Of a stretch of DNA of 64,000 nt, positions 1 to 8,717 are shown piece by piece. The notes below the pieces were generated by a model that was not told the origin of the DNA, searched no databases, and saw only the letters and a list, made by a program, of their open reading frames with translations. The position numbers and the translations under genes were made by a program. Numbering within the stretch: the stretch's first letter is position 1; every line of letters starts with the position of its first letter. The stretch is from Streptomyces sp. A1277 (GTDB lineage: Bacteria; Actinomycetota; Actinomycetes; Streptomycetales; Streptomycetaceae). Location: the NCBI RefSeq assembly GCF_004795015.1, contig NZ_SSBI01000041.1, forward strand, positions 1 to 64,000, in the 5' to 3' direction.

Positions 1-953
<953 letters not shown>

Positions 954-1129
954 TTTGCCTGCCACCTCCCCGTACGGACCTCAGGGAACAGAGGTCCGCG
1001 AAATACCCGCCGTGTGCAGCGTCTCATCACTGGGCACCACCCGGCGGTGCGCACCCCGATTGTTCCTGGCGAAGGCCCCGGTTGCGAACCCGGGGGCGGA
1101 TCGGGGTGTCCTGGGCCACACCGCCCGAA

Positions 1130-1930
1130 TCAGGACACGGGTTCCTGAAGTACGGCGAAGACGGCGCCCTGGTCGTCCTGGAGGACCGCCATCCGCCCGT
1201 ACCGGATGTCGAGCGGGGGTGCGGTGACCCGGCCGCCGAGCCGCTGGACGGTGCGCGCGGTGGCGTCGCAGTCCGTGACGTTGAAGTAGCTCAGGAAGTA
1301 GCTGGGCAGCTCGGCCGGGAACGCGTCCGTGATGACGCTGCGCCCGCCGACCGCCGTGTCGGGGCCGGGTTCGGTGCCGGGCGGGGACCAGGTGCGGAAG
1401 TCGACGCGGGACTCGTCCGTGTCCGGGACGTCGGTGACCGAGTCGCCGATGTCGGCGGAGCGGAAGCCGAAGACCTCCTCGTAGAAGGGGTCGACGCGGT
1501 CCTTGAACCGGGTGTGGACCTCGGTCCAGCAGAAGGAGCCGGGCTCGTTCTGCTTCTGGAAGCCCGCGCGCTCGCCGGCCTGCCAGAGGCCGAAGACCGC
1601 GCCGCCCGGGTCGGCTGCCTGGGCGAGCACCCCGGCGCGGCCGGCCGGTACCGGCTCGGTGATGACCTGGCCGCCGGCCTCGCGGACCCGGGCGACGGAC
1701 GCCTCGATGTCGTCGGTGGCGAAGTAGACGCCCCAGGCGGTCGGCATCCGGCCGTCCTTCTTCGCGGCCAGCGCGGCGACGAGCTTCCCCTCACTGAGGG
1801 CCTCGGCGCGGGGGCCATCGGCCGCCCGGAAGGTCCAGCCGAACAGCTCGCCGTAGAAGCGCTTGCCCGCCTCCAGGTCGGAGAGCTGCACATCCACCCA
1901 GCACGGTGCGGACTGTGCGAATGCGGCCAT
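1130..1930 (-). CDS. VOC (glyoxalase/bleomycin-resistance fold) family protein, two domains
   Basis: 266-residue protein with two tandem vicinal-oxygen-chelate modules. The first begins at PCWVDVQLSDLEAGKRFYGELFGW and the second near FCWTEVHTRFKDRVDPFYEEVFGF, each with the usual beta-alpha-beta-beta-beta spacing. The layout matches the two-domain family that includes the mycobacterial CFP30B-like hydroxylase-annotated proteins; the substrate is unknown. The ATG at 1930 (MAAFAQ) is preferred over a longer frame because the upstream extension is a low-complexity Arg/Ala stretch encoded by a GTGACGCTC direct repeat. The gene stands alone, convergent with nothing, and upstream of the kinase on the same strand, with about 175 bp between them. 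Confidence 0.88.
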   Translation of the reverse strand: MAAFAQSAPCWVDVQLSDLEAGKRFYGELFGWTFRAADGPRAEALSEGKLVAALAAKKDGRMPTAWGVYFATDDIEASVARVREAGGQVITEPVPAGRAGVLAQAADPGGAVFGLWQAGERAGFQKQNEPGSFCWTEVHTRFKDRVDPFYEEVFGFRSADIGDSVTDVPDTDESRVDFRTWSPPGTEPGPDTAVGGRSVITDAFPAELPSYFLSYFNVTDCDATARTVQRLGGRVTAPPLDIRYGRMAVLQDDQGAVFAVLQEPVS

Positions 1931-2017
1931 GGGCCCGGATCCTTCCGTTCGTCCTGGTGACGCCAGCCGTGGTGACGCTCGCCGTCGTGACGCTCGCCGT
2001 CGTGACGCTCGTCTCAC

Positions 2018-2249
2018 CCAACGTAGCCGCGCGGCGCGTTCCGCGCGCCCGGGACCCGCCTCCTACCCCCGGAAGCGAACGCACTTTCGAAAGTTATCCA
2101 CCGAAGTTATCCACAGGCTGTTAATAACATTGATCAGACTGTGGGCAGAGACGGACCGGAGACGGTCGGAGGAGGGCGTCAGCGGGCGGCCATTCCCCAT
2201 TTGCACTCGGCCGAATCGCGCTCCGATCACCCGTCGGTAAGCTGACGGC
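2018..2249. promoter_or_regulatory. Divergent intergenic region with two DnaA-box-like repeats
   Basis: This gap separates the VOC gene (minus) from the TetR gene (plus) and must hold both promoters. It is unusually AT-rich for this genome around 2085-2145. Two direct copies of TTATCCAC lie at 2094-2101 and 2107-2114, 13 bp apart; the second extends to TTATCCACA, identical to the classical DnaA box. A weak copy of the regional palindrome (CTGACGGCATGACAG, 2242-2256) overlaps the TetR start codon and could allow autoregulation. No coding sequence is evident. Confidence 0.5.
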
Positions 2250-2897
2250 ATGACAGGACAAGTACGCACCGTCGACGGCCGCGTGGCCGGTCGGCGCGGA
2301 CAGGCGACGCGGCAGAAGCTGCTCGACTGCCTCAGCGAGATGCTCAGCTCCTCGCCGTACCGGGACGTCAAAGTCATCGACGTCGCCCGGAAGGCGGGGA
2401 CTTCACCCGCGACCTTCTACCAGTACTTCCCCGACGTCGAGGGCGCGGTCCTCGAAATCGCCGAAGAAATGGCCAAGGAGGGCGCCGGTCTGACCGAACT
2501 GGTCGCCGGGCGTTCCTGGGTCGGCAAGTCGGGCTGGCAGACCGCCGAACAACTCGTCGAGGGCTTCCTCGACTTCTGGCGGCGCAATGACGCGATCCTG
2601 CGCGTGGTCGACCTCGGCGCGGCCGAGGGCGACAAGCGGTTCTACAAGATCCGCATGAAGATCCTGAACTCGGTCACCAACTCCCTCACGGAGTCCGTGA
2701 AGGAGCTCCAGGCCAAGGGCAAGGTCGACAAGGACGTCAGCGCCGCCGCGATGGCGGGCTCCCTGGTCGCGATGCTGGCCGCCGTCGCCTCGCACCAGAA
2801 GGGCTTCACCACCTGGGGCGTCAAGCAGGCCGAACTCAAGCCGAATCTGGCCCTGTTGGTGCACCTCGGCATCACCGGCAAGAAGCCGACGAAGTAG
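2250..2897 (+). CDS. TetR-family transcriptional regulator
   Basis: 215-residue one-component repressor. The N-terminal helix-turn-helix spans roughly residues 18-65, with VIDVARKAGTSPATFYQYFPD as its recognition part. The helical C-terminal ligand domain contains WVGKSGWQTAEQLVEGFLDFWRRNDAILRVVDL. The neighbours are acyl-CoA dehydrogenase, deazaflavin reductase and thiolase genes, and it is the only TetR gene in the window. It is therefore the best local candidate for binding the CTGAYNNNNCGTCAG palindromes scattered through the lipid genes, though this link is inference. An acyl-CoA-type effector would be usual for such a regulator. A strong bidirectional hairpin follows the stop codon. Confidence 0.92.
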   Translation: MTGQVRTVDGRVAGRRGQATRQKLLDCLSEMLSSSPYRDVKVIDVARKAGTSPATFYQYFPDVEGAVLEIAEEMAKEGAGLTELVAGRSWVGKSGWQTAEQLVEGFLDFWRRNDAILRVVDLGAAEGDKRFYKIRMKILNSVTNSLTESVKELQAKGKVDKDVSAAAMAGSLVAMLAAVASHQKGFTTWGVKQAELKPNLALLVHLGITGKKPTK

Positions 2898-2964
2898 CGT
2901 CCGCGCCGAACTCCCCGCCACTGGGCGACGCGCGGTGTTCCCGGGCGCCCCAGGTCCTGTCTCA

Positions 2965-2998
2965 CCGACGGCGGACCACGCATGTGGTCCGCCGTCGG
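2965..2998. terminator. Bidirectional hairpin terminator
   Basis: Perfect 15-bp stem (2965-2979 with 2984-2998) and a GCAT loop, lying between the convergent TetR and reductase genes. There is no U tract, as is common for Streptomyces terminators. Confidence 0.75.
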
Positions 2999-3017
2999 CG
3001 TATCCGGACCCGGACCG

Positions 3018-3518
3018 TTACGAGGAGACCTCCCGCCGCTCCAGCCGGAACAGCCGTATCTCGCGGTCGATCCGCGCCTGGTACGCGGCATAGGGCGGCC
3101 AGAACGCCAGCGCGGCCTTCCACACCACCGCGCGCTCCTCACCCGCCAGCAGCCGGGCCCGTACGGGGATGTCGCGCCCGTTCCAGTTGATGACCGCCTC
3201 CTCCGGGTGCGCCAGCAGGTTCGCCGTCCAGGCCGGGTGCCCGGGCCTGCCGAAGTTGCTGCCCACCAGGACCCAGCCCTCCCGGTCACCGTCGCCCGGC
3301 TGCGGCATGCAGGCCAGCGGGGTGGTCCTCGGCTGCCCGCTGCGCGCCCCCGGGACCGTCAGAACGACCCCCGGCAGCATCCGCGCGCTCAGCAGCACCC
3401 GGCCCCGGGTGAGCCGGTGGACCGCGCGGTCCACGGCGGGCACCACATGCGGGGCGATCCGGGCGAAGGCGCGGGTCGAGGACACCTTCTGGACGAGCCG
3501 GACCCCGGCCGCCGCCAT
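3018..3518 (-). CDS. Nitroreductase/deazaflavin (F420)-dependent oxidoreductase family protein
   Basis: 166-residue protein of the split-beta-barrel Ddn family, which uses F420 or flavin for reductions. Visible family features are LLSARMLPGVVLTVPGARSGQPRTTPLACMPQPG, then WVLVGSNFGRPGHPAWTANLLAHPEEAVINWNGR, and the aromatic C-terminal PPYAAYQARIDREIRLFRLERR. The start ATG (3518) shares one base with the TGA of the acyl-CoA dehydrogenase upstream, so translation is coupled and both genes probably answer to the same palindromic operator at 4808. The substrate is unknown; a lipid or steroid-like enone fits the neighbours but is inference. Confidence 0.87.
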   Translation of the reverse strand: MAAAGVRLVQKVSSTRAFARIAPHVVPAVDRAVHRLTRGRVLLSARMLPGVVLTVPGARSGQPRTTPLACMPQPGDGDREGWVLVGSNFGRPGHPAWTANLLAHPEEAVINWNGRDIPVRARLLAGEERAVVWKAALAFWPPYAAYQARIDREIRLFRLERREVSS

Positions 3519-4768
3519 CAGACCGCCACCTGCCCGGCCGCCCCGCGCCCGGCACCGCCTCCACCCCCGGCCGCCCCGCCCCCCGCGCCGCCGCCCTCGT
3601 CCCCGGCCGCCGCGAAGAGCCCGGAGCGCCGGGCCGCGTGGTCGCGCAGGCGGTGGGCGGGGCCGAGGAGGAGTTCCATGACGGCGGCCCGCCCGGCGTA
3701 CGGCTGCGCCTCGTGCTCCCGGTCCGGCGGCCCGGCGTCCCCCGGCAGCCGCACCGCCTCCGCCGCCGCGGCCCGCAGCGCCTCCAGGGCCCCGGCGAGC
3801 GCCAGCCCGGCGCTCTCCGGGTCCCCGACCGCGAAGTACGCGGCGGAACGCGCCGCCCGTACCCGTACGTACAGCTCCGCGATCCGGTGCTGCTCGGCCC
3901 CGAAGGCGTGCGAGGCCCGGGCGGGGTCGCCGGCCCGCCCGGACCGTTCGCGCCCCGCCACATACGCGGCCATGCGCTCCAGCGCGCCCGCCGCCGCCCC
4001 CACCGCCTCGGCGGCGAGCAGGGCCGCCGCCGTGCGTCCGGCCGTCGCGAGGGCGGCGGCCGCGTCCACGGTGTCGTCGGCCCCCAGGAGTTCCGCCTCG
4101 GTGTCGCGCAGCTGGACCCGGGCCAGCGGACGGGTCGGGTCCGGTGAGGTCTGCCCGGTCCGGACGAGCCCGGCGGGCGGCTCGGGTCCGTCCGCGCGGA
4201 CCAGGAAGAGCAGGGTGCGGCTGCGCGGGAAGCCGCCCGCGTGCGCGGCGACCAGGAGCAGCCCGGCCCGGTCCCCGTCCGGCACCCGGTCGGCCTCCCC
4301 GTACAGCCGCCACCCGCCGCTCCCGCCACCGGCCGGCCTCGCCTGCACCCCGCCCGCCCGGCCACCGCCCGCCCAGGAGCCGCCGGTCGGGTCGCCGGCG
4401 AGGCCGAGGGCCGTGGACAGCGCCCCGCCGGGCACGGCAGGCGCCGCGGTCAGCTCGCCGGCGGCCACGGCCGGCAGCAGGGCGGCGCGCTGTTCCCCGG
4501 TGCCGAGGGCCAGGATCAGGGGCGCGGCGAGCACACTGGTGGCGAGCAGCGGGGACGGCAGCAGGGCGCGGCCGGTCTCCTCCAGGACGACGGCCTGCTC
4601 GGCGGCGCCCCAGCCGGCGCCCCCGTACTCCTGCGGGACGCCGAGACCGGGCAGCCGGAGGTCCCGGACGCCCCGGCGCCACAGCTCGCCCCCGCCCCCT
4701 CCCCCGTCGAGCAGGGCGCGCAGGGTGCGGCGGATCTCGTCCTGTTCCGCGGTGAAGGCGGCATCCAT
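3518..4768 (-). CDS. Acyl-CoA dehydrogenase family protein with degenerate C-terminal FAD motif
   Basis: 416-residue acyl-CoA dehydrogenase-like flavoprotein. The N-terminal helical domain (about residues 1-120) reads MDAAFTAEQDEIRRTLRALL and LRLPGLGVPQEYGGAG. The middle beta domain is Gly/Ala-rich, and the C-terminal helical domain starts near residue 250 with FGAEQHRIAELYVRVRAARSAAYFA. The usual HGGIGFTWEHD motif that contacts FAD and the partner subunit is replaced near residues 339-355 by LPGDAGPPDREHEA. This suggests the non-catalytic member of a heteromeric FadE pair or a diverged enzyme. The start ATG at 4768 follows GGAAGGAG. The 5' leader holds a small GAGGCC/GGCCTC hairpin (4789-4803) and the operator at 4808-4822. 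It is coupled to the reductase gene downstream. Confidence 0.85.
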   Translation of the reverse strand: MDAAFTAEQDEIRRTLRALLDGGGGGGELWRRGVRDLRLPGLGVPQEYGGAGWGAAEQAVVLEETGRALLPSPLLATSVLAAPLILALGTGEQRAALLPAVAAGELTAAPAVPGGALSTALGLAGDPTGGSWAGGGRAGGVQARPAGGGSGGWRLYGEADRVPDGDRAGLLLVAAHAGGFPRSRTLLFLVRADGPEPPAGLVRTGQTSPDPTRPLARVQLRDTEAELLGADDTVDAAAALATAGRTAAALLAAEAVGAAAGALERMAAYVAGRERSGRAGDPARASHAFGAEQHRIAELYVRVRAARSAAYFAVGDPESAGLALAGALEALRAAAAEAVRLPGDAGPPDREHEAQPYAGRAAVMELLLGPAHRLRDHAARRSGLFAAAGDEGGGAGGGAAGGGGGAGRGAAGQVAV

Positions 4769-4807
4769 CGGCGGACTCCTTCCCCTCGGAGGCCGACGGC
4801 CTCTGAA

Positions 4808-4822
4808 CTGACGGCCCGTCAT
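4808..4822. promoter_or_regulatory. Palindromic operator of the lipid regulon (site 1)
   Basis: CTGACGGCCCGTCAT, 14 of 15 positions identical to the perfect copy at 45476. It lies 40 bp upstream of the acyl-CoA dehydrogenase start and faces site 2 in the same divergent promoter region. Confidence 0.7.
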
Positions 4823-4879
4823 GCTAGGCGCGCGGAGACGAGATTCCCAGAGCCGTGCGGGCGAGACGGCGGCGGTTAT

Positions 4880-4894
4880 CTGATGTACCGTCAG
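4880..4894. promoter_or_regulatory. Palindromic operator overlapping a likely leaderless promoter (site 2)
   Basis: CTGATGTACCGTCAG ends only four bases before the thiolase ATG at 4899, leaving no room for a ribosome binding site. The embedded TACCGT (4886-4891) fits an actinobacterial -10 box at the right distance for transcription to begin at the A of ATG. A repressor bound here would cover the -10 element. Confidence 0.65.
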
Positions 4895-4898
4895 TTTC

Positions 4899-6077
4899 AT
4901 GTCTGCCACGCCCACTTCCCTCCGCCGGGTCGCCGTCGTCGGTGTCTCCCTCGCCGACTGCGGGCGCGTCGACACGGCCACGCCGTACGCCCTGCACGCC
5001 CAGGCCGCCCGCCGGGCGCTCGCCGACTCGGGCCTGGACCGCTCGGTGGTCGACGGCTTCGCCTCGGCGGGGCTCGGGACGCTCGCGCCCGTGGAGGTCG
5101 CCGAGTACCTGGGGCTGAAACCCACCTGGGTGGACTCCACCTCGGTGGGCGGCTCGACCTGGGAGGTGATGGCGGCCCATGCGGCTGATGCCGTCGCTGC
5201 GGGCCGCGCCAACGCCGTCCTGCTGGTCTACGGGTCCACGGCCCGCGCCGACATCAAAGCGGGCCGCCGCACCTCCAGCCTGTCGTTCGGGGCGCGGGGC
5301 CCGCTCCAGTTCGAGGTGCCGTACGGGCACTCGCTGATCGCCAAGTACGCGATGGCCGCCCGCCGCCACATGCACGAGTACGGCACGACCCTGGAGCAGC
5401 TGGCCGAGGTGGCGGTGCGGGCGCGGGCGAACGCGGCGGCCAACCCGGACGCGATGTTCCGCACCCCCGTCACGGTGGACGAGGTGCTTTCGGGCCCGAT
5501 GATCGCCGACCCGTTCACCAAGCTGCACTGCTGCATCCGCAGCGACGGCGGCTGCGCGGTGCTGCTGGCGGCCGAGGAGTACGTCCCCGACACGGCGAAG
5601 GCGCCCGTCTGGGTGCTCGGGACCGGCGAGCACGTCTCGCACTCCACGATGTCCGAGTGGGACGACTTCACGGTCTCCCCCGCCGCCGTCTCGGGCCGCC
5701 TCGCCTTCGAACGGGCGGGGGTGCGGCCGGCCGACATCGACCTGGCCGAGATCTACGACGCGTTCACCTACATGACGCTGGTGACGCTGGAGGACCTGGG
5801 CTTCTGCGCGAAGGGCGAGGGCGGCCCGTACGTGGAGGGCGGCCGCACGGGCCTCACGGGGGAGCTCCCGGTCAACACGGACGGCGGCGGCCTGTCCGCC
5901 TGCCACCCCGGGATGCGCGGCCTGTTCCTGCTGGTGGAGGCGGTACGCCAGCTGCGTGGCGAGGCGGGGGCCCGCCAGGTGCGCAAGGCGGGGGGCCGCC
6001 TCCCGGAACTGGCGGTGGCCTCGGGCACGGGCGGCTGGTTCTGCTCGTCGGGGACGGTGGTGCTGGGGCGGGGATGA
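4899..6077 (+). CDS. Thiolase-fold lipid-transfer protein / acetyl-CoA acetyltransferase family
   Basis: 392-residue SCP-x/Ltp-type thiolase. The N-terminal half reads RRVAVVGVSLADCGR and then VDSTSVGGSTWEVMAAHAADAVAAGRA. The C-terminal half has LAEIYDAFTYMTLVTLEDLGFC, the glycine-rich GGGLSACHPGMRGLFLLVEAVRQLRG and the closing ASGTGGWFCSSGTVVLGRG. The nucleophile-bearing loop does not show a classical thiolase cysteine at the usual place, as in Ltp2-type retro-aldolases that cleave steroid side-chain beta-hydroxy-acyl-CoAs. Those enzymes need a DUF35 partner; one is encoded at 40914-41345 under the same operator type. The exact reaction is uncertain. No Shine-Dalgarno sequence precedes the ATG, so a leaderless mRNA is likely. 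Confidence 0.87.
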   Translation: MSATPTSLRRVAVVGVSLADCGRVDTATPYALHAQAARRALADSGLDRSVVDGFASAGLGTLAPVEVAEYLGLKPTWVDSTSVGGSTWEVMAAHAADAVAAGRANAVLLVYGSTARADIKAGRRTSSLSFGARGPLQFEVPYGHSLIAKYAMAARRHMHEYGTTLEQLAEVAVRARANAAANPDAMFRTPVTVDEVLSGPMIADPFTKLHCCIRSDGGCAVLLAAEEYVPDTAKAPVWVLGTGEHVSHSTMSEWDDFTVSPAAVSGRLAFERAGVRPADIDLAEIYDAFTYMTLVTLEDLGFCAKGEGGPYVEGGRTGLTGELPVNTDGGGLSACHPGMRGLFLLVEAVRQLRGEAGARQVRKAGGRLPELAVASGTGGWFCSSGTVVLGRG

Positions 6078-6172
6078 GGGGCCGTGCTCACACGGCGCGG
6101 TCCCCGGGGCCGCCGTCCCCGGCGCGATCCTCGTGGCCCAAGAACCCGTCCGTCTCACGGCGCATGAGCGCG

Positions 6173-6324
6173 CCGTCCACGCGGGGCGACTGCCGATGTT
6201 CGGCCACCGGCCGTCCACGGGGGGCGACTGCCGGTGTTCGGCCACCGGCCGTCCACGGGGGGCGACTGCCGGTGTTCGGCCACCGGCCGTCCACGCGGGG
6301 CGGCGGGCGGCACTCGGCCACCGG
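6173..6324. repeat. Four tandem copies of a 38-bp repeat
   Basis: Units begin CCGTCCACG at 6173, 6211, 6249 and 6287. Copies two and three are identical, the first differs at two positions and the fourth is diverged in its middle. The array fills most of the 287-bp gap between the thiolase and oxidase genes. There are no spacers, so it is not a CRISPR array. Confidence 0.9.
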
Positions 6325-6364
6325 CTCCTCGGTGCCCGGCCGCCTTCGGCGTAGCGTCGGCCGC

Positions 6365-7063
6365 ATGACAGACGCTCTCGATCCCGCCGCCCGGCAGTCC
6401 TTCCTCGACCTGCTGCACGCCCAGCGCGTCTGGGACACCGACCTTCCGGCCTTCGACCCGGACACCGCACCGCCCGCGCCCCTCGACCTGTTCCGCGCCT
6501 GGTTCGCCGAGGCCGTCGCCGCCGGGCAGACCGAGCCGCACACCATGACCCTGGCCACCGTGGACGCCGACGGCCTGCCCGACGTACGGACCCTGATGCT
6601 GCACGACGCGGACGAGCGCGGCTGGCACTTCGCCACGCACGACAGCAGCGCGAAGGGCCGCCAGCTGGCCGCCCGCCCGTACGCCGCGCTCGGCTTCTAC
6701 TGGCCGGCGCAAGGCCGGCAGGTACGCGTCCGGGGACCGGTCACGGCGTGCTCCACGGCCGAGAGCGCCGCCGATCTGCACGCCCGCTCGACCGGGGCGC
6801 TGGCCTCGGCCCTGGTGGGGCGGCAGAGCGAGATCCTGGACTCGACGGCCGCGCTCGACCGCGCGTCCGACGCCGCCTGGGACCGGGCGCGCGCCGAGCC
6901 CGACGCGGAGGCGGCGACCTGGACCCGGTACGTGGTCGAGCCGCGCGAGGCCGAGTTCTTCCAGGGCGACGCCCGGCGGCGGCACGTGCGCCTGCGGTAC
7001 CGCCGCTCGGCCGACGTGCGGACGGGGACGGTGGCCTGGGAGCGGGAACTGCTCTGGCCCTGA
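6365..7063 (+). CDS. Pyridoxamine 5'-phosphate oxidase family protein (PdxH-like)
   Basis: 232-residue FMN-binding split-barrel protein. Landmarks are EPHTMTLATVDADGLPDVRTLMLHDADERGWHFATHDSSAKGRQL (FMN-contacting strands, about residues 59-100), FYWPAQGRQVRVRGPV, and the C-terminal signature in AEFFQGDARRRHVRLRYRR. The length and C-terminal motif fit the PdxH-like branch that oxidises pyridoxamine or pyridoxine 5'-phosphate. The family also contains non-PLP flavin enzymes, so the substrate is only probable. The ATG at 6365 follows a region without a strong Shine-Dalgarno sequence; the 38-bp repeat array ends 40 bp upstream. Confidence 0.85.
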   Translation: MTDALDPAARQSFLDLLHAQRVWDTDLPAFDPDTAPPAPLDLFRAWFAEAVAAGQTEPHTMTLATVDADGLPDVRTLMLHDADERGWHFATHDSSAKGRQLAARPYAALGFYWPAQGRQVRVRGPVTACSTAESAADLHARSTGALASALVGRQSEILDSTAALDRASDAAWDRARAEPDAEAATWTRYVVEPREAEFFQGDARRRHVRLRYRRSADVRTGTVAWERELLWP

Positions 7064-7088
7064 CCGCCCCCGCCGCCCGCCGCCCGCT

Positions 7089-7274
7089 TCAGCTCACCGT
7101 GATCGCCTGCACCGGGCAGGCGCGGGCGGCTTCGCCGACCATGGGGCCGGGCTCGGCCTCCGGCAGGAGTTCGCTGAGCCCGTCGTCGTCCTGGGTGAAC
7201 ACCTTCGGTGCGGCGAGCGCGCACTGCCCCGCGCCGATGCACACGTCCTTGTCGATGTCGATCCGCATGCCCAT
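7089..7274 (-). CDS. 3Fe-4S ferredoxin, redox partner of the adjacent P450
   Basis: 61-residue ferredoxin with only three cysteines: C12 and C18 in CIGAGQC and C53 followed by proline in ACPVQAITV. This is the pattern of a single [3Fe-4S] cluster, as in the SoyB/SuaB type that feeds electrons to CYP105 enzymes. The start ATG at 7274 follows GGGAGG; a second in-frame ATG lies two codons on. The gene begins 27 bases after the P450 stop codon, so the two form an operon and the protein most likely passes electrons from a ferredoxin reductase, not encoded here, to that P450. Confidence 0.93.
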   Translation of the reverse strand: MGMRIDIDKDVCIGAGQCALAAPKVFTQDDDGLSELLPEAEPGPMVGEAARACPVQAITVS

Positions 7275-7300
7275 CGCTCCTCCCGTCCGCGTTTCGGCCG

Positions 7301-8524
7301 TCACCAGGTCACCGGCAGTTCCAGCAGCCCCTGCACCGTGTCGCCCGGCTTGAACGGGACCTCCTCGGGCGGGACCGTCAGACGCAGGCCGGGGAAGCGG
7401 TGGAAGAGCGCGGGCAGGGCGATCTCCAGTTCGGCGCGGGCGAGGTTCTGGCCCAGGCACTGGTGGATGCCGAACCCGAACGCCACGTGGTTGCGCGCCC
7501 CGCGTCCGAGGTCCAGCGCGTCCGGCTCCGGGTAGACGGACGCGTCCCGGTTGCTCACGGCGGTGGACAGCAGCACCCCGTCCCCGGCCCGCAGCGTCTC
7601 CCCGCCGATCTCGATGTCCTCCACCGCCACCCGGGAGAGCCCGTCCGCGATGGACAGGAACCGCAGCAGCTCCTCCACGGCGGGCGGCACCGCGTCGGCG
7701 TCGCCGTCCGTCAGCCGGGCCAGCTGGTCCGGGTGCTGGAGAAGCGTGAAGGTGCCGAGCGAGATCATGTTCGCGGTCGTCTCGTGACCGGCCACGAGCA
7801 GGATCTCCGCCAGCCGCACCAGCTCGTCGCGCTCCACCGCCCCGGTCTCCAGCTGCTCGGCGATCAGCTCGTCCAGCAGCCCGTCCCCCGGCTCACGCCG
7901 CTTGCGTTCGATCAGGACGCGGAAGTACGCGTCCAGCTCCTCGCGTGCCGCCATGACGTCCGCCGGCTCCGGCCCGCGCAGCAGCTTGCGCGACTGGGCC
8001 TCGAAGAAGTCGTGGTCCGCGTACGGCACCCCGAGCAGCGCGCAGATGACCATGGACGGCACCGGGAGCGCGAAGGCGTTCACCAGCTCGGCCGGCGGGC
8101 CCTGCTCGGCCATCGCGTCGAGCAGCCGGTCCACGGTCTCCTGGATGCGCGGCCGCAGCGCCGCCGTCCGCCGGACCGTGAAGCTCGGGATCAGCATCCG
8201 GCGCTGCGCGTTGTGCTCCGGGTCGTCGACGCCGATCAGCTCGACGCGACGCTGTGCGAGCGTGGCCAGCCTCGGCGCGAAGAAGGGGAAGGCCGGGTGC
8301 GCCCGGTCGGACGACAGCCTGGGGTCCGCCAGGAGCGCCCGGGCCTCGGCGTGCCCGGTGACCAGCCACACCGTACGGCCGTCGAAGAGCCGGACGCGGG
8401 ACACCGGCCGTTGGCCCCGGCTCGCACTCGGGTAGCCGGTGGGCGGGTGGTAGGGACAGGTGCGGTTCTGCGGGAAGGCAATGGTCTCGGACTGGGACTG
8501 CATCTCGGACTGGGTCTCTGTCAT
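7301..8524 (-). CDS. Cytochrome P450, CYP105 family (CYP105D-like)
   Basis: 407-residue bacterial class I P450. The oxygen-activating I-helix motif is AGHETT (about residue 243), the K-helix ExxR is EELLR (about 282), and the heme loop FGFGIHQCLGQ places the heme-ligand cysteine near residue 355. The opening TIAFPQNRTCPYHPPTGY and segments such as FALPVPSMVICALLGVPYADH closely recall the SoyC/CYP105D1 group, known for broad xenobiotic hydroxylation. This subfamily call is from memory, not alignment. It is transcribed with its ferredoxin gene. A perfect TGCCTTAGGCA palindrome lies upstream at 8578-8588 and may bind a regulator. Confidence 0.93.
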   Translation of the reverse strand: MTETQSEMQSQSETIAFPQNRTCPYHPPTGYPSASRGQRPVSRVRLFDGRTVWLVTGHAEARALLADPRLSSDRAHPAFPFFAPRLATLAQRRVELIGVDDPEHNAQRRMLIPSFTVRRTAALRPRIQETVDRLLDAMAEQGPPAELVNAFALPVPSMVICALLGVPYADHDFFEAQSRKLLRGPEPADVMAAREELDAYFRVLIERKRREPGDGLLDELIAEQLETGAVERDELVRLAEILLVAGHETTANMISLGTFTLLQHPDQLARLTDGDADAVPPAVEELLRFLSIADGLSRVAVEDIEIGGETLRAGDGVLLSTAVSNRDASVYPEPDALDLGRGARNHVAFGFGIHQCLGQNLARAELEIALPALFHRFPGLRLTVPPEEVPFKPGDTVQGLLELPVTW

Positions 8525-8717
8525 GCGGACCTCGCAGCGAGGGGGGTGGGTCCTGCTTACCGATCACCCTCACTAGATGCCTTAGGCACCTATCTGGACC
8601 AGTCCCTCTTCGGCCACATCTCCCCGCCCACCCCGTTTCCTCCATTTTCAGCCGTTGAGGAGCACCATGGGAGACAGACGGGACAGGCTGGACAGGTGAG
8701 GACTGGAGGTCGACCCG
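8525..8717. promoter_or_regulatory. Divergent promoter region of P450 and htpX genes
   Basis: The 193-bp gap holds a perfect 11-bp palindrome TGCCTTAGGCA at 8578-8588 in a locally AT-richer stretch, plausible as an operator for the P450. A Shine-Dalgarno GGAGG precedes the htpX ATG. No gene is visible. Confidence 0.45.

Noticed and set aside
6173..6324. CRISPR array
   Set aside because: Repeats are head to tail without spacers and no cas genes are present; the same holds for the 37-bp array at 54797.
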